A stretch of DNA of 64,000 bases, taken from Metellina segmentata. Lineage: Eukaryota; Arthropoda; Arachnida; Araneae; Tetragnathidae. Positions 44,984-56,493 of the stretch are shown here, one piece after another (within the stretch, counting starts at the first letter, position 1; the number at the start of each line of letters is the position of its first letter). A program made the position numbers and the translations under genes. The notes under the pieces were generated by a model. That model searched no databases. It was not told the DNA's origin and saw only the letters and a program-made list of their open reading frames with translations. The stretch covers positions 9,804,137 through 9,868,136 of the forward strand of contig OX375872.1 in assembly GCA_947359465.1 (NCBI GenBank). The letters run 5' to 3'.

Positions 44984-45830
44984 CAAATTGACGTCACTGT
45001 TTATAAGGAAATTTGTAAACCGTTTTGCAAGAAATGAGCTATTCAAACAAAATACAAACATACGTTCGTTAACCAGGGATTCGACAGCATATCGTGATAA
45101 GCAACCAAAAAGAACAACATGTGTCTTTTGTTACATTGTGTTACACTAGCAAATCGGGTAATACGTCTTTAGAAATTTCGTCGTCTATTTACCAGTAACG
45201 AGAATGTTGGTAATTTTGTGATCCTAATATGGACCCTCCAATAATTTCCCCATTAACAGATCGTGTCTTTTGTTCCATTGTTGCACTTGCAATTAGGATA
45301 ATTCGTCAAAAGAATTTCAGTAGGTAATTTACCCATAACGAGAATATCAATAATTTGTTGGCCCAAACTCGAATGCCCCAAATTGACGTCTCTGCTTATA
45401 AGGAAATTCGTAAAGTGTCTTATAAGAAATAGTTGGTAGGTATTTAATTAACGTCGCACTGGGGCAACACAATGGGCTATTGACGACGGTCCGGGATCAA
45501 TCCCCCAAGGGAAAGATTCGAGGACAACACAACGGTCAGATGACGTGGCAACACCTGGGTGACATGACATCCCACTCTCCAAACTTCCACACCACGCCAA
45601 CGTGAGGGCATAAGAGGCCACGACAGATTTAATGTGCACCTGCGCCTTTGTTCACGACGGTGTTTGTTGAACCCAGTTAACGTTGCTGTTACTAAGGAAA
45701 CTCGTAAAGCGTCTTCCACGAAATGCTCTAAATAAAGAAAATCCAAACAGACGCTCGTTAACTGCATTCCACGATAAGCAACCAAAAGCAACAACAACGT
45801 TTTGTTACATTGTTACATTGGCACGATGGT
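44984..45830 (+). repeat. Degenerate tandem repeat split by a SINE
   Basis: The unit starts CCCCAAATTGACGTCACTGT, continues ATAAGGAAATTTGTAAA, CATACGTTCGTTAAC, CGTGATAAGCAACCAAAA and TTTTGTTACATTGT. Copies or parts lie at 44984-45165, 45265-45310, 45371-45430 and 45670-45830. The third copy is cut by the SINE at 45433. Confidence 0.75.
45433..45672 (-). repeat. SINE copy inside the tandem repeat
   Basis: Well preserved body: on +, TTAACGTCGCACTGGGGCAA, GGGATCAATCCCCCAAGGGA and CCCACTCTCCAAACTTCCAC. The head is truncated at about CACGACGGTGTTTG. Confidence 0.8.
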
Positions 45831-46270
45831 CGTGACATTCTACTGTATTACACGACTCGATACAACCACCGAATCCGACGTTGAATAAAAAGCAAAGAGT
45901 AAAAAAAACCCGAGACGCCTGATCTGGAAAATATTCGTGAAATTTGAAAAGCTGTGGGCGTTAGTGAGGGCATCTGCAGGAACTGAGACCGTGAGAGGGA
46001 TATGTCTAAGCTACTGATACCGGCGCTATCATTTACACTCGTTAGAAGAGCTATTACGGGGAGACTTTCATGTGTTTATGTCTTTGAGTCTCCCTTCGTC
46101 ATTAGACAGTGATTAATAAGAGGTATGAGGTTGGGGGAAGTTTTCGTCTCCTTCGCGATGGAGATCCATCATTTTTATGCACGTTTTGTAACATTTGTAC
46201 AATGAAATAATCAGCGAAGTATGTGGGAATGCTCTGCTTCGCAGATGGTCCGCACGCAATATGACTGAAC
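45831..46270. other. Unassigned stretch
   Basis: No gene or family recognised. Confidence 0.3.
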
Positions 46271-46745
46271 TGTACACGGTGGGCCATGAAAAACAACTCA
46301 TTTTAAGCATTCTGGATCCCATGTGTTTAGGTCGCTGCAAAAATTCAGCGTCATCTATGTGGTAGATATGAAAGTTCTGGATTGACCGATCCGATGGGAT
46401 GGGTAGATGTTGTGTTGATTCTGGTTCTTGGTTGGGTGAACTCATGGAATCTGAGGTTAATCCAGTTCTTAGCCAAAGACTGATGCGAAGTCCTGCAGTT
46501 TGGAGATCTGACTCCGGTAGCCTATAAGGTACAGTGTGGGCCACGAAAAAGAAGCCCATCTGATTTTAAACGTTCCAGATTCCATGAGATTAGGTTTCCT
46601 GCAAAAATTCCGTATCATCAGTGGGGTTTGGATAGATATGAAAGTTCTAGATTGATTCAGATCATCCCGTTCTTGTCCAAAGACTGGTTAGAAGTCCAGC
46701 AGCTTGGAGATCTGAATCCGACAGCCATAGACTATCCCGCGAATT
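46271..46745 (+). repeat. Direct tandem duplication, 258-bp period
   Basis: Copy 1 (46271-46528) and copy 2 (from 46529) share GTGGGCCAYGAAAAA, GCAAAAATTC, AGATATGAAAGTTCT and TTGGAGATCTGA in the same order. About 75-80% similar. Confidence 0.8.
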
Positions 46746-46904
46746 ATGGTTTGAAGACGCACGGTATTCCTACTTACCTTTTACAGAATATGAATGATCT
46801 CTTTGATCTCAATCCACCTCTGTGCACGCATATTTTGAGACACTCGTTGCAACTTTGTGATATCAATGTTCCGTTTAGCAATTTCACCTTTCTAAGGAAT
46901 TCAT

Positions 46905-47035
46905 GGATTCTTTCAAGCATTAGAAATATTTTCTTTTTTGGTCTCTCCTTTCCTTAGAATATAATCCTCTGGAAAGATTGTATCGATTATTTCCTTACAA
47001 TCGAAACAATTGGAAAGATTCTATCCGTCAAGGAG
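46905..47035 (-). repeat. GATTCTATT minisatellite, short array
   Basis: CCTTTCCTTAGAATATAATC, CTCTGGAAAGATTGTATCGA and AATTGGAAAGATTCTATCCG; about three units. Confidence 0.7.
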
Positions 47036-47040
47036 ATCCA

Positions 47041-47764
47041 AACTAGTTCGAAGTCATGCAGGGTAGACTGCACGTCGAATTACGAATGTGAATCCCTCAG
47101 TGGGTTAAAATGAATTGCTGCTATTGGAAATTATGAAGTTTGTGCGCAATTTGAGAAAAAGATGTATGTAATACATATGCATTTATTGATGCTATTCCAT
47201 ATCGAATGGTGTCATTGAAATTCTTTAATATGAACGAGGTAGGGTAAAGATATTTCGTTTCTCACACGACTGTACGCGAATAACATTGATGCTGTACGAA
47301 TTATTTAATTGTTATTTCTTTACACAAATTCAATTACAGAGAGGGAAAAAATGTATCGCCAAAGACGCCAATCTGCATTTGGCAGATTTTTACCTAACTG
47401 CATTTTTTGAGTCACCATTTTCATTTTTATAGTTTGACAAAGTCACGAGTCATCTTGATTGTCAGTGGAAATGCCGATTTTGGTGAGAAAACAACATTTG
47501 AGTTATATCTCGATTTTTCTTGAAGCCTCAAAACTTTGAATGCGTTTTGGTATGAACGTCCCATTTACAGATTGGTGCCTTTGGCGTGGTGGTAACGATA
47601 TGATGCATATATAATATACTAGAAAATAAACATATACGCAGTTAGATAAGAGAAAATACTTCAACACACACACACTGAAGCATATTACTTACTAAATAGA
47701 AATCATTAAAAAGTATGTCATCCTCCGAGAAAGAAGTATAGATTTTAAAATATTTAATTGTGAA
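47041..47764. other. Unassigned stretch
   Basis: No gene or family recognised. Confidence 0.3.
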
Positions 47765-47992
47765 CTCTCCAAATGGTTTTGACGCGATAACTCGTCCATT
47801 AAGATTAGTTCAATTTTTCTAATAACGAGATTTCTCGTCATCACGGTGTTGCCAATTTTCGATGATGACGAGATACCTCGTCCATCAAGAACTGATCCGT
47901 TTTCTTCTAATGACTAGATAGACAACCACCAAGAGGTTCGAAAGAGAGACAATCGAGCTGCTTCGATTCGAGAGAGAGAATCACCAAGAGGG
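47765..47992 (-). mobile_element. piggyBac-like MITE, minus copy
   Basis: TTAA at 47993-47996 follows CACCAAGAGGG. The left end CTCTCCAAATGGTTTTGACG matches the other terminus. Interior GATTTCTCGTCATCACGGTG and GATACCTCGTCCATCAAGAA. The terminal motif occurs twice in tandem (ACCACCAAGAGG at 47932 and TCACCAAGAGGG at 47981), about 50 bp apart. Confidence 0.78.
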
Positions 47993-47996
47993 TTAA

Positions 47997-48860
47997 AGGG
48001 GTTACATACTTTCTTATTTAAAGGTGTGATAAAAATAATTTACACTTTCTAGTGTGAAATCAATCCCCAAAACTATAGAAAGCAAATCGATTTCATTACG
48101 TAGGATGTAAAATTTTTTTTGTTTTAGCAATGTCTACGGAGTTTTAAAGTAATGAAACGAAATGATTTCACAGTTCAGAAGAATGTACACCTGAAGACTC
48201 ATAATTCTTAAAATAAATATATCTCGAAAATTCTTATACTGTATTCTTTCAATATTCATGATATATCAGTCGTAATAAGGATTTTAAATTACAAATACAT
48301 ATTTCATTCTCGATCAAATATAAATATTAAATAATAAAATTATCGTGTTAGTATTACAAAGATAATTTGTTTTTCTCTTTATCATACCAAGCATTATTAT
48401 TGTTGTTAATTATTGTACCGGAAATATTTAAAAGTTGTATAATAGAATTACGCGCGCGGATTGCTGAAATTGTCACAAGTTAACTACAGTAACTGTTCGT
48501 GATTCACGGAGGACAAGATAAAACTTGGTATAATGAGGGCCAGAAAAACTTGCATTTTGGAAATGACAAATCACAAACTGTACATTACTGCGCGCTGTTT
48601 TAAACTTAAGGAAGCATTATTGTTCTGCAAAGCTACACAAAGTAGTGGTAATTGTTTTTAAATAATGTCAAACATGCAAGAACATTTATGCAATTGAATT
48701 CTTTCTCATCCACACTTTCGAAACAACCAAATCATTTCTACGAATTCGGTTTAGGATAACTGCCTGAACTACTAAATGACTGTAGAACTCCTCATTCTAA
48801 AGAAACTGATAAAGATTTTTCTACTGTGTTTAAAAGCCAAATTTCACAAATGACCTAGCG
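47997..48860. other. Unassigned AT-rich stretch
   Basis: Nothing recognised. Confidence 0.3.
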
Positions 48861-48864
48861 ATAT

Positions 48865-49800
48865 AATGAAGGATTACTGTATTTGAATGCTAGAACTTCG
48901 CTATTTTAGCACAACGTATTTTTCACCGCTAATATTGTAAACTCATCTTTCATCACTTATATTGCAAACAATAGTAAAAGGATGATAAAACGAATGGTTG
49001 CCTTATTTTAATGCCAAAATAACATTCTTAAAGTGGAACGCATCTTTCATCGCTCATATTGTAAACAGATGTAAATGAGGTAAACCGAGTGCGCAATGTT
49101 TCCAAGGATTACTGTATCATAATGCTAGAATTACATTTTTTCAATGCAACGCAACTTTTACCGCTCATTTTGCAAACAAAAGTAGCAAGGTTGACAAAGT
49201 GAAAAGTTACTGTATTTTAATGACATAATTACGCTGTTTAAATGCATCGTGTTTCTCATCGTTCATATTGTAAACAGATGTAAAAAATAGCGATGTATTG
49301 AAGGGTTGATATATTTCTATACCAAAGGAATGAGTTTGAGCGCAACATATTTTAAATCACTGATTTTGCAAACAAAAGTAAAACAGTTGATAAAACGAAG
49401 AGTAACTGTATACTTCACGACGTGAATTCTGCTGTTTCAGCAGAACCGCATCATATTTCATATCACTCATATTATAAAAAGATGTAAAAATAGAGCACTG
49501 TATAAAACGAAGGGTTTCTGTATTTTAATACCAAAGGAATGTGCATGAGCGCAACGTGTTTTTCATCGTTTACATTGTAAACAAAACTAAAACGGTTAAA
49601 ATAATGAAAGGTAACTGTATTTTAAGACGAGAGTTTTGTTGTTTCAGCAGGACCGCAACGTATTTGATATCGGCCATATTGTAAGTAGTTGTAAGAAAGA
49701 GCGTCGTAACGAAGGTTACTGTATTTTGATGCCAAAGGACGCTGTAGAGCGTAACGCATATTTCATCGCTCATACTGCAAACAGAAAGACTATCCTGCTA
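48865..49800 (+). repeat. Tandem array, about 100-125 bp unit, nine copies
   Basis: GGTTACTGTATTTTAATGCC-like starts recur near 48874, 48998, 49109, 49207, 49305, 49403, 49514, 49611 and 49714. They are followed by GCGCAACGTATTTTTCATCG, CTCATATTGTAAACA and AAAGTAAAACGGTTGATAAA. Alternate units share variants (TGCCAAAGGAATG versus ACGACGTGAATTCTGCTGTTTCAGC), so the array has a two-unit higher order. Confidence 0.85.
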
Positions 49801-49889
49801 GCACGTGTACGTGCCCGACATGCTATCAGCCCAATAAACACACAGCGATTGCAAAGACAAATCCGTTACGATGAATTGATCTGGATGCG

Positions 49890-50335
49890 ACCGTAAATAT
49901 GAAAGAAAAGCTGGCCCGATGAATAAATATTCATGCATCGTTTAAAGAGGACACCCACCTTGACCTCTGTGACGTCGTCATTCGTCAAAGGACACAATCC
50001 AGGGATGATGAATCGTTAGTCGCAGCAGAGGCATGCAGCCCACTGCGATAGCATCCATCGCTGCTCAGACGAAGACCGCACAGGCTTTACCCATGCCGCC
50101 ATGGCGACAGATCTCGGCATATTACGACGAGGCAGCATCAATTTCATGCAAGGTGGCTGCAACCCCCCGTGGTGAGCTGGAAAATATTGCCTTCTTGCAT
50201 TGTAACGCTCGGTGCTTTCCTCTTGGGGCTTGCATTTTCCTTTGCACAGTGGAGGAGCTTGACTTTTTTCATGAAAGTGATGCCGTCTTTCGTCCTGTAT
50301 CAAAATTTATGCGATTGAAAAGAAAAAACAAATAA
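49890..50335. promoter_or_regulatory. G+C-richer non-repetitive block, candidate conserved element
   Basis: It contains TATTCATGCAT, TTGACCTCTGTGACGTCGTC, TTCGTCAAAGGACA, GCCGCCATGGCG and CCCCCCGTGGTGAGC. It contrasts sharply with the AT-rich surroundings. Open frames exist on both strands (95-100 codons) without recognisable domains. It could be a regulatory element or an unrecognised exon; nothing here decides. Confidence 0.25.
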
Positions 50336-50340
50336 TTATA

Positions 50341-51954
50341 AAATAAAACCCCCCCCTTTAAAAAAAATATTCCGTTATTCTTTCTCTACAGAAAAATATT
50401 CAACTGCAGAGAACCAAAAATATGTGACTCAAAAAATGAAATGCAAGAAAAAATACACGCAAATACAGTTAGTTAATAGATGAAACAAAACATTTTTCTT
50501 AATACTTATTGAATCGAAATCAATACAAAATACATCAGTCTCAACCTCAAACACCACACCAACGTAGATTTGATTTTCATTAATAAATTATCATTCACAG
50601 TACGAAACATCGATTGTAGTTTAGTTAAAGCTTTTTTTTTTATCAAATAATTATTTTTAGATAATTTCGAATTACAGACAAACTACGTTCGCTGGAACGA
50701 ATTTACTTCTACAAACTACTTTAAAAACAGCTGAACACAAGTCATTTTCAACCAACTGTCGATCGCCACCAAATTATTGCTTTTGAATAAGTAATTATTC
50801 ATAAATCCCATAAATTACTCTCGCTAAACCTAATCTTCCTTCTCAAACAATTTTATCAGACTATTGTTAAAAACAGCTCGACACAAGTCAGCTTTTTTTT
50901 TTGTCAAAGTACATTAACTCCTTAAAACTACTGTTAATATCTCTGATTTAGTTTCGAATTTAGTGATTATGCTGTACTTTTTAGATTCCTTTGCATCGCA
51001 ATCTTACATATTTTGATAGTCATGGTTTTTCTCTCCGTATTTATTATGTGTATTTTATTATATTAGATTTACAAACAAACTTTTACAGTTCATTGATATA
51101 CAATTTCAAGACTGATATTTCAATAAAAAGACTATGTATAAAGTTCTGTTTTGAAAGATGTTAAGTTGCCCCGAAGTTATTACATTAAATGTAATAAGCC
51201 TTTTTGATATACTAGCCCACGGTATTAATTTTGCATATATGATCAAAATTGGAAGCATGATAAATTTCTGATGTACACGTAGAAAATTTCAAGGAAATAA
51301 AAAAAAACCTGATGCGCAGCGAGGTTTTTTGAAAACAGAATGTCAAAAATTCTCAATCCAGAAAAACGTGTACTCCGTCAAATATGATAATAATGGAAAA
51401 TTGATCGTAATTGAAAAATGATCGAAACTGAAATTTTTTCTAACCGCAAAGTTTGATATAAATTAGTTTGTAAAGCTAGTCTAAAAGAAACCAAATTTTC
51501 GATCGACTTTAGAAATTTTGAAAATCCAATCTCCTTTTTTAACGCATAACTATATATACAAAAAGAGCTAATGAACCTCGATGAAAGTAACTATCACTAA
51601 GTTGACCATTCTGTGAAATCCGAAGATACGTGATCCATTTCGTAGGAAACATTTTTCCAAGATTAATAAAATTTTCCTAAATGCCACCAGGGACTGCTGA
51701 CCCATTACTTACTTACCCCTCTGACTTTGCCAGGGTCCTCAATCCTAGAAGAATCTCCACTTTAGAAGTCACTCAGAAAAGATTATAAAATGCGATCTCT
51801 TTTTTGCTTTACGTGAATAAGGTCACACTTTTTAATCATATTCTGGATTTTTTTGTGCCTTAAAAACTTGTTACTCCGCTTTAATCCCTAACTGGGTTCA
51901 TTTTTGCTGATGCTAAGCTTAACAAAGGTTTACTTCCACGATTGGATGACAGCG
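50341..51954. other. AT-rich, unassigned
   Basis: Long AT-rich stretch with T and A runs (50632-50640, 50894-50902). No gene or family recognised. Confidence 0.4.
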
Positions 51955-52675
51955 AGTTTATTTAAAATTGGGATCATGAACCTAATGGCAAGAAATAAGA
52001 TTCAAGCTAGAGCACTTAAATCTTCTACGAACGGTACATCTTACAAATTGGGACGTAGGAATAAAATTCAAGCTGGGCATTCAGATATACGAACGGAATA
52101 TAATTATAAATTGTGTCGAATACATCCCATTCAAGGAAGGGCATTATAATCTTCTACGAACGGTGCATTTTACAAATTGTGATTAAGAAATAAGATTCAA
52201 GCTAAAACACTTAAATATGCTACTAACAGTACAGTATACGAATTATTTCGAAGAGATAATATTCAAGGTGAGGCATTTAAACCTCCTACGAACGGTACAT
52301 TTCAGAAACTGCGATGAAGAAATAAGATTTAGGTCGGGGGCATTTAAATCTGCGAACGGTGCATCTTACAAATTGCAACGAAGAAATAACATTCAAGAGA
52401 AGACATTTAAATCTTCTACGTACGGTAAACTGTGCAAATTATTACTAAGAAATAAAATGTAAGCAGGGAATATACTCTCTATGAACGGAACATCTTACAA
52501 ACTGCGACGAAGAAATATCATTCAATAGAGGGTAAATCAATCGTCTACGAACGGTGCATCTTACATATTATAACGAAGTAAAAGGAATCCAGCTAAGGTA
52601 CTTAAATATTCAACGAATAGTATACCATATAAATTGTGACGGACAAATAAGATTCGAAATGGGGCATTTAGGATA
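51955..52675 (+). repeat. Tandem array, about 70-bp unit, ten copies
   Basis: The unit is AAATCTTCTACGAACGGTGC, ATCTTACAAATTGCGACGAA, GAAATAAGATTCAAGCTAGG, GCATTT, with many substitutions and short indels. Confidence 0.88.
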
Positions 52676-52711
52676 GGATGTTGGGGGTTTTGGCGCAAGG
52701 TTCTGGAGCAT

Positions 52712-52830
52712 TTCGATCTGATACCATAGTTTTCCAAACCTTTTTGACTCACCGCTCCCTTTTAAAGACAATTTTCTTCGTCTCCCCACCTGAAAACATC
52801 TCTTGTTTATGTTTAAAAAAATGTTTATTT
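52712..52830. repeat. Possible hAT terminal remnant
   Basis: ATAGTTTTCCAAACCTTTTT followed by GACTCACCGCTCCC resembles the ends of Charlie/Zaphod-type hAT elements. No partner terminus or coding region was found. Confidence 0.3.
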
Positions 52831-52992
52831 AGCTGTGTGTGTAATTTTAGAAATTGAACAAGTTCATTTGGAATAGACCTGGGAAGTTGCCCGGGACTCC
52901 ACAACTTACGTACCTTGGATGGACTTACTAATTAAAAAACAATTCTCAACAATGAAATTTTACCACCATTCGCTTGAACAAACGATAAAAGG

Positions 52993-53632
52993 GGGGCTCT
53001 GTAGCCCAGGTTGACAGAGGAGTGGTTTAGCAACCGGAGGGTTGTGAGTTCGAAATTAGATCCAACCCACGTATACGCAGTGGCTTGTGCGAGTTAAATC
53101 TTTCGTGGCTTCAAATGTCCTAATGTTGGCGTGGTATGGAAGTTTGAGGTACCAACTCAGTTGTCGACTTCGTCATCTGATCGTGGTTCAAAATAAGATT
53201 AAGTTCAAATTAAGATATTTTTTATAATTAACTTCGTACTGCAGCAACACTACAGGCTATTGGCGGAGGTCTGGGATTAAACCCGAAGGGAGAGTTCTGA
53301 AGAAAACACCGCGTAATTTTGAACCACGTTCAGATGACGAGGTCATACCTGAGCTGGCACCCCGTTCTCCAAACTTCTACACCACGCCAAAGTGAGAACA
53401 CTTGAGGCCAGATTTAACGCGCACTAGCCCCTGCGTATACGACGGGCTTGGGTTATATCGAATTTTGAACTCGCAACCCTCCGGTTGCTAAACCGCTCCT
53501 CTACCAACATGGGCGACAGCGGCCCTCAAATTTGCGAGGTTGTTGTCCTTAAATATTTCCCTTCGGGATTGCTCCCAGACCAGCGGCAATAGCCCGTCAT
53601 TTTGCTGCAGTACGACTTTATTTCAATTACCA
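52993..53632 (+). repeat. SINE (head type II) interrupted by a second SINE
   Basis: The outer SINE runs + from GGGGGCTCTGTAGCCCAGGT (A box) and GTGAGTTCGAAATTAGATCC (B box) to 53204. It resumes at 53533 with GTTGTTGTCCTTAAATATTT and ends in the tail GCTGCAGTACGACTTTATTT. The two parts together make one complete copy. Confidence 0.88.
53212..53525 (-). repeat. Full-length SINE, head type II, nested
   Basis: On minus it begins GGGCCGCTGTCGCCCATGTT, continues GGTAGAGGAGCGGTTTAGCA with GAGTTCAAAATTCG as B box, and carries the standard body and tail (GTACGAAGTTAATT). The 7-bp repeat TCAAATT is found at 53205-53211 and 53526-53532. It split the outer SINE in inverse orientation. Confidence 0.88.
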
Positions 53633-54090
53633 ACGTTTCTACAAACGATAAGAATGATTTCATAATAAATTGTTCAGGGATTATTATATTTGGACAGAGT
53701 GATTCAAAACTTACAGTTAAAACTCTAAGTAGAACTATGGATCCTCAAAGTTAAACCGCATTGAAATAGAGATACATGTTCGCAAGTTAAAGGGTACACT
53801 GCAATGTAGATATGAGACAGCAAGTATGTGGACATCAATTTTACCAGCCTTAACATCACAGTTTCACAGCAGTGCTTAGCATCGTTTTTTGAAATGTTTC
53901 AAACAGTTTAAGGCTGAGGTTTGGTAGTTAGGCACACGTCTGTGTTGGGCTACTTTTCATGTTACAATCTCACAGCAGCTAATCCATCTCAGTAATCTAC
54001 CCCATATTCTCGGTTCAAGTCAGCCCCCTGGCCATTCTTTAAATCGCACACTTTACCTGGAGGGAGGGGGTCTGGAACTCTGGGTCTAAA
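53633..54090. other. Unassigned stretch
   Basis: Nothing recognised. Confidence 0.3.
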
Positions 54091-54093
54091 ATG

Positions 54094-54340
54094 ATGGATT
54101 GGAGTATTCGAATACAAAAGTACTCGAATACTAAAGTACTCTGATACCAAAGCACTCTAACACAAAAGTTATCGGATGTCAAATACTCGAATACAAAAGT
54201 AATCGATACCAAATACTCGAATACAAAAGTACTAGAGTACAAAAGAACTCTAACACCAAAGTAATCGGATACCAAATGACTCGAACACAAAATTAGTCGA
54301 TCGCAAAAGTACTCGAACGCAAAAGTTATGAAATACAAAA
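54094..54340 (+). repeat. 16-bp minisatellite TACTCGAATACAAAAG
   Basis: About 15 degenerate units (TACTCGAATACAAAAG, TAATCGATACCAAA, TACTCTAACACAAAAG). The 135-codon open frame on the minus strand is merely its translation (VFEYF repeats). Confidence 0.85.
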
Positions 54341-54345
54341 GACTG

Positions 54346-55771
54346 TGGTCAACACCAATTCGATTAAACACTAAACTGTAGCCAAGAAGGAGATACACTG
54401 CATATTTAAGTACCCCGGATATGTGTCTAGTGACAGGTGGCAGCATTAGGACAGCAGAAATAAAATCTTCTCAGACCGTCTGGTTTGTTTGCTTGCACTG
54501 AAAATCTCTATCAAACTAATTTCCTCCCTTAACTTTACAACTTTCTCACAAGATGCAATTTTCAGATCTGACCTGGGGGTGGTATCATAGCGATACCAAT
54601 AAAATAATACTGTCTTTGCAATATATTTAAAAAGCGTAACCTTAAATCATAGCAATACATAAACAGAGGGGATGCTTTATGACTACTAATAGTAGCAGGC
54701 AGAAAACCTTATGCCTCAAGGGCCAACAGGTTCCGTCCCTTTAAAGACGTCACATATCTCGTCTTGCACCTAAATATATTTCTTCTACATATATGACATA
54801 ACTGAATGGACTCCTGCCATATTTCGAGACATAAAAGCTTGACACATTGCGTGATTTGTTGGTTCCTAGTTTCCACCCCAGAACTTCCGGGAGTAAATTA
54901 TGGTACGTCCTTCACCATGCTAATGAACGCATGAACGTCAAGTAAATAACAGCGGACAAAGATAAAAATCAACACAGACCACACGCGTGTTTTTATTTCG
55001 CTGGAGTAACAGGGAATAGGCCATTTGGACTCGGGGGAACTCTTATCTATATGTATAGTTTTAATATGAAATAAATATGATAAACTTTGATCTGGAAATT
55101 TATGTAACAATGAATAACCATAGTCAGGAGGCTTCAGGGGCTCAAGCCTTTGCCCTTTTTCTGTTTGGATTCAAAATTCTTTTTCCCATTAATGTCTTTA
55201 TCATGAAGTCAAAGAGAGAGTGGAGACAAAGATCAATGTGTATTATTATTTCGCGATTGCTTCTGACTTTTGTTTCGCAAGAATTCGGAATGAATATGCT
55301 AAATTTTACTGTGATTAAAAAAAATGTATTTTACAATGATTCATGCGAGTCGAAAGTCGGAAACAAATGCAAAATTAAAAGGTTAATAATTTTTTAAGCA
55401 GACGGTTCTTTGTACCTCAGGTACAGAAACGAGTATATGTGTGTTAGTTTATCGCACGAAGTTTTCACGAGAATTTTATTTACGAGTATACTTTCACATC
55501 GAATACTGTCTTCCTGAGATAACGTTATTCTTACATACTTAACATCAAGTCTCTCTCATGCATTGCTCCTGATATCACAGTTATGGATTTTATTTACCAC
55601 GAAAATGTTTTCAGGTTTGAATTCAGGCACAATTGATTTTGAAGTCTGGATTTTTCTTGTAAGGAGATCCATTCATGTCTATACTAAAGATGGTATACGA
55701 CATTTTTAAAATTTTCTAAAAACCATTGGTACGTAATTAAATAATCGGGTTACTTGGCAAGCTGTGGAATA
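54346..55771. other. Unassigned stretch
   Basis: No gene or family recognised; the 106-codon frame at 55077-55397 shows no domain. Confidence 0.35.
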
Positions 55772-55773
55772 TA

Positions 55774-56491
55774 CGAGGGAGTATCCATAAGTAACACACA
55801 TAATGTAAAAAATAATAATAATAAAAGCAATTAATGACAGTATGAAACAGAAATAATAGTATTACCCATTTATTACTTTTCCACATAATTTCCATGCATG
55901 TTGTGGCATTTTTCCCAACGATGGATCAGTTTGAAAATCCCGGTCTCATAGAACTAACTCCGTCGGCTGCGAGATGCGCCACCTTCCCACGGCCCGTTTG
56001 AGTGTCGACGTCAGAGTCAAACTTCTTACCGTCAAGGAACTTTTCTATGGGTCCAAACAGATGGAAATCGGAGGGTGCCAGGTCCAGGCTGTATGGACGG
56101 TGCTCCAAAACTTTCCAACTGAAACCCTGTACTTTTGCACGAACTAGGCCAGACACATGTTGACGAGCGATGTCGTGCAGCAGTCGAATGTGTTGATTTG
56201 TCGCACTGCGCTTTGGACCCATAAAGAAGTTCCTTGACGGTAAGAAGTTTGACTCAAACGACGGAACTCAAACGGGCCGTGTGAAGGTGGGTGGCTCTTC
56301 TCGCAGCCGACGGAGTTCTATGAGACCGAGATTTTCAAACTGATCCATCGTTGGGAAAAATGCCTTAACATGCATGGAAATTATGTGAAAAGTAATAAAT
56401 GGGTAAAACTTTCATATCTGTTTCCTGCTGTCATTAATGGCTTTTATTATTTTTTTTTGCATTATGTGCGTCACTTATTGATACTCCCTCG
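55774..56491. mobile_element. Palindromic mariner (two 3' ends head to head)
   Basis: TA dinucleotides (55772-55773 and 56492-56493) flank CGAGGGAGTATCCATAAGTA on the left and its inverse (ACTTATTGATACTCCCTCG) on the right. The left 450 bp carry the transposase C-terminus on minus, including RLLHDIARQHVSGLVRAKVQ, YSLDLAPSDFHLF and FLDGKKFDSDVD. The right 270 bp carry the same C-terminal stretch on + (KFLDGKKFDSN to SMRPRFSN), in inverse orientation. So both halves are the 3' end of a mariner, with the junction near 56220. The second catalytic motif HDN reads HDI. It encodes no active enzyme. Confidence 0.9.
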
Positions 56492-56493
56492 TA

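Noticed and set aside
45477..45797. Open frames of 63-106 codons on minus
   Set aside because: They read through a SINE copy and its flanking repeat.
48865..49800. CRISPR-like regular repeats
   Set aside because: Units are whole tandem copies without unique spacers, and the genome is eukaryotic.
54039..54446. 135-codon open frame with VFEYF repeats
   Set aside because: It is the translation of a 16-bp minisatellite.
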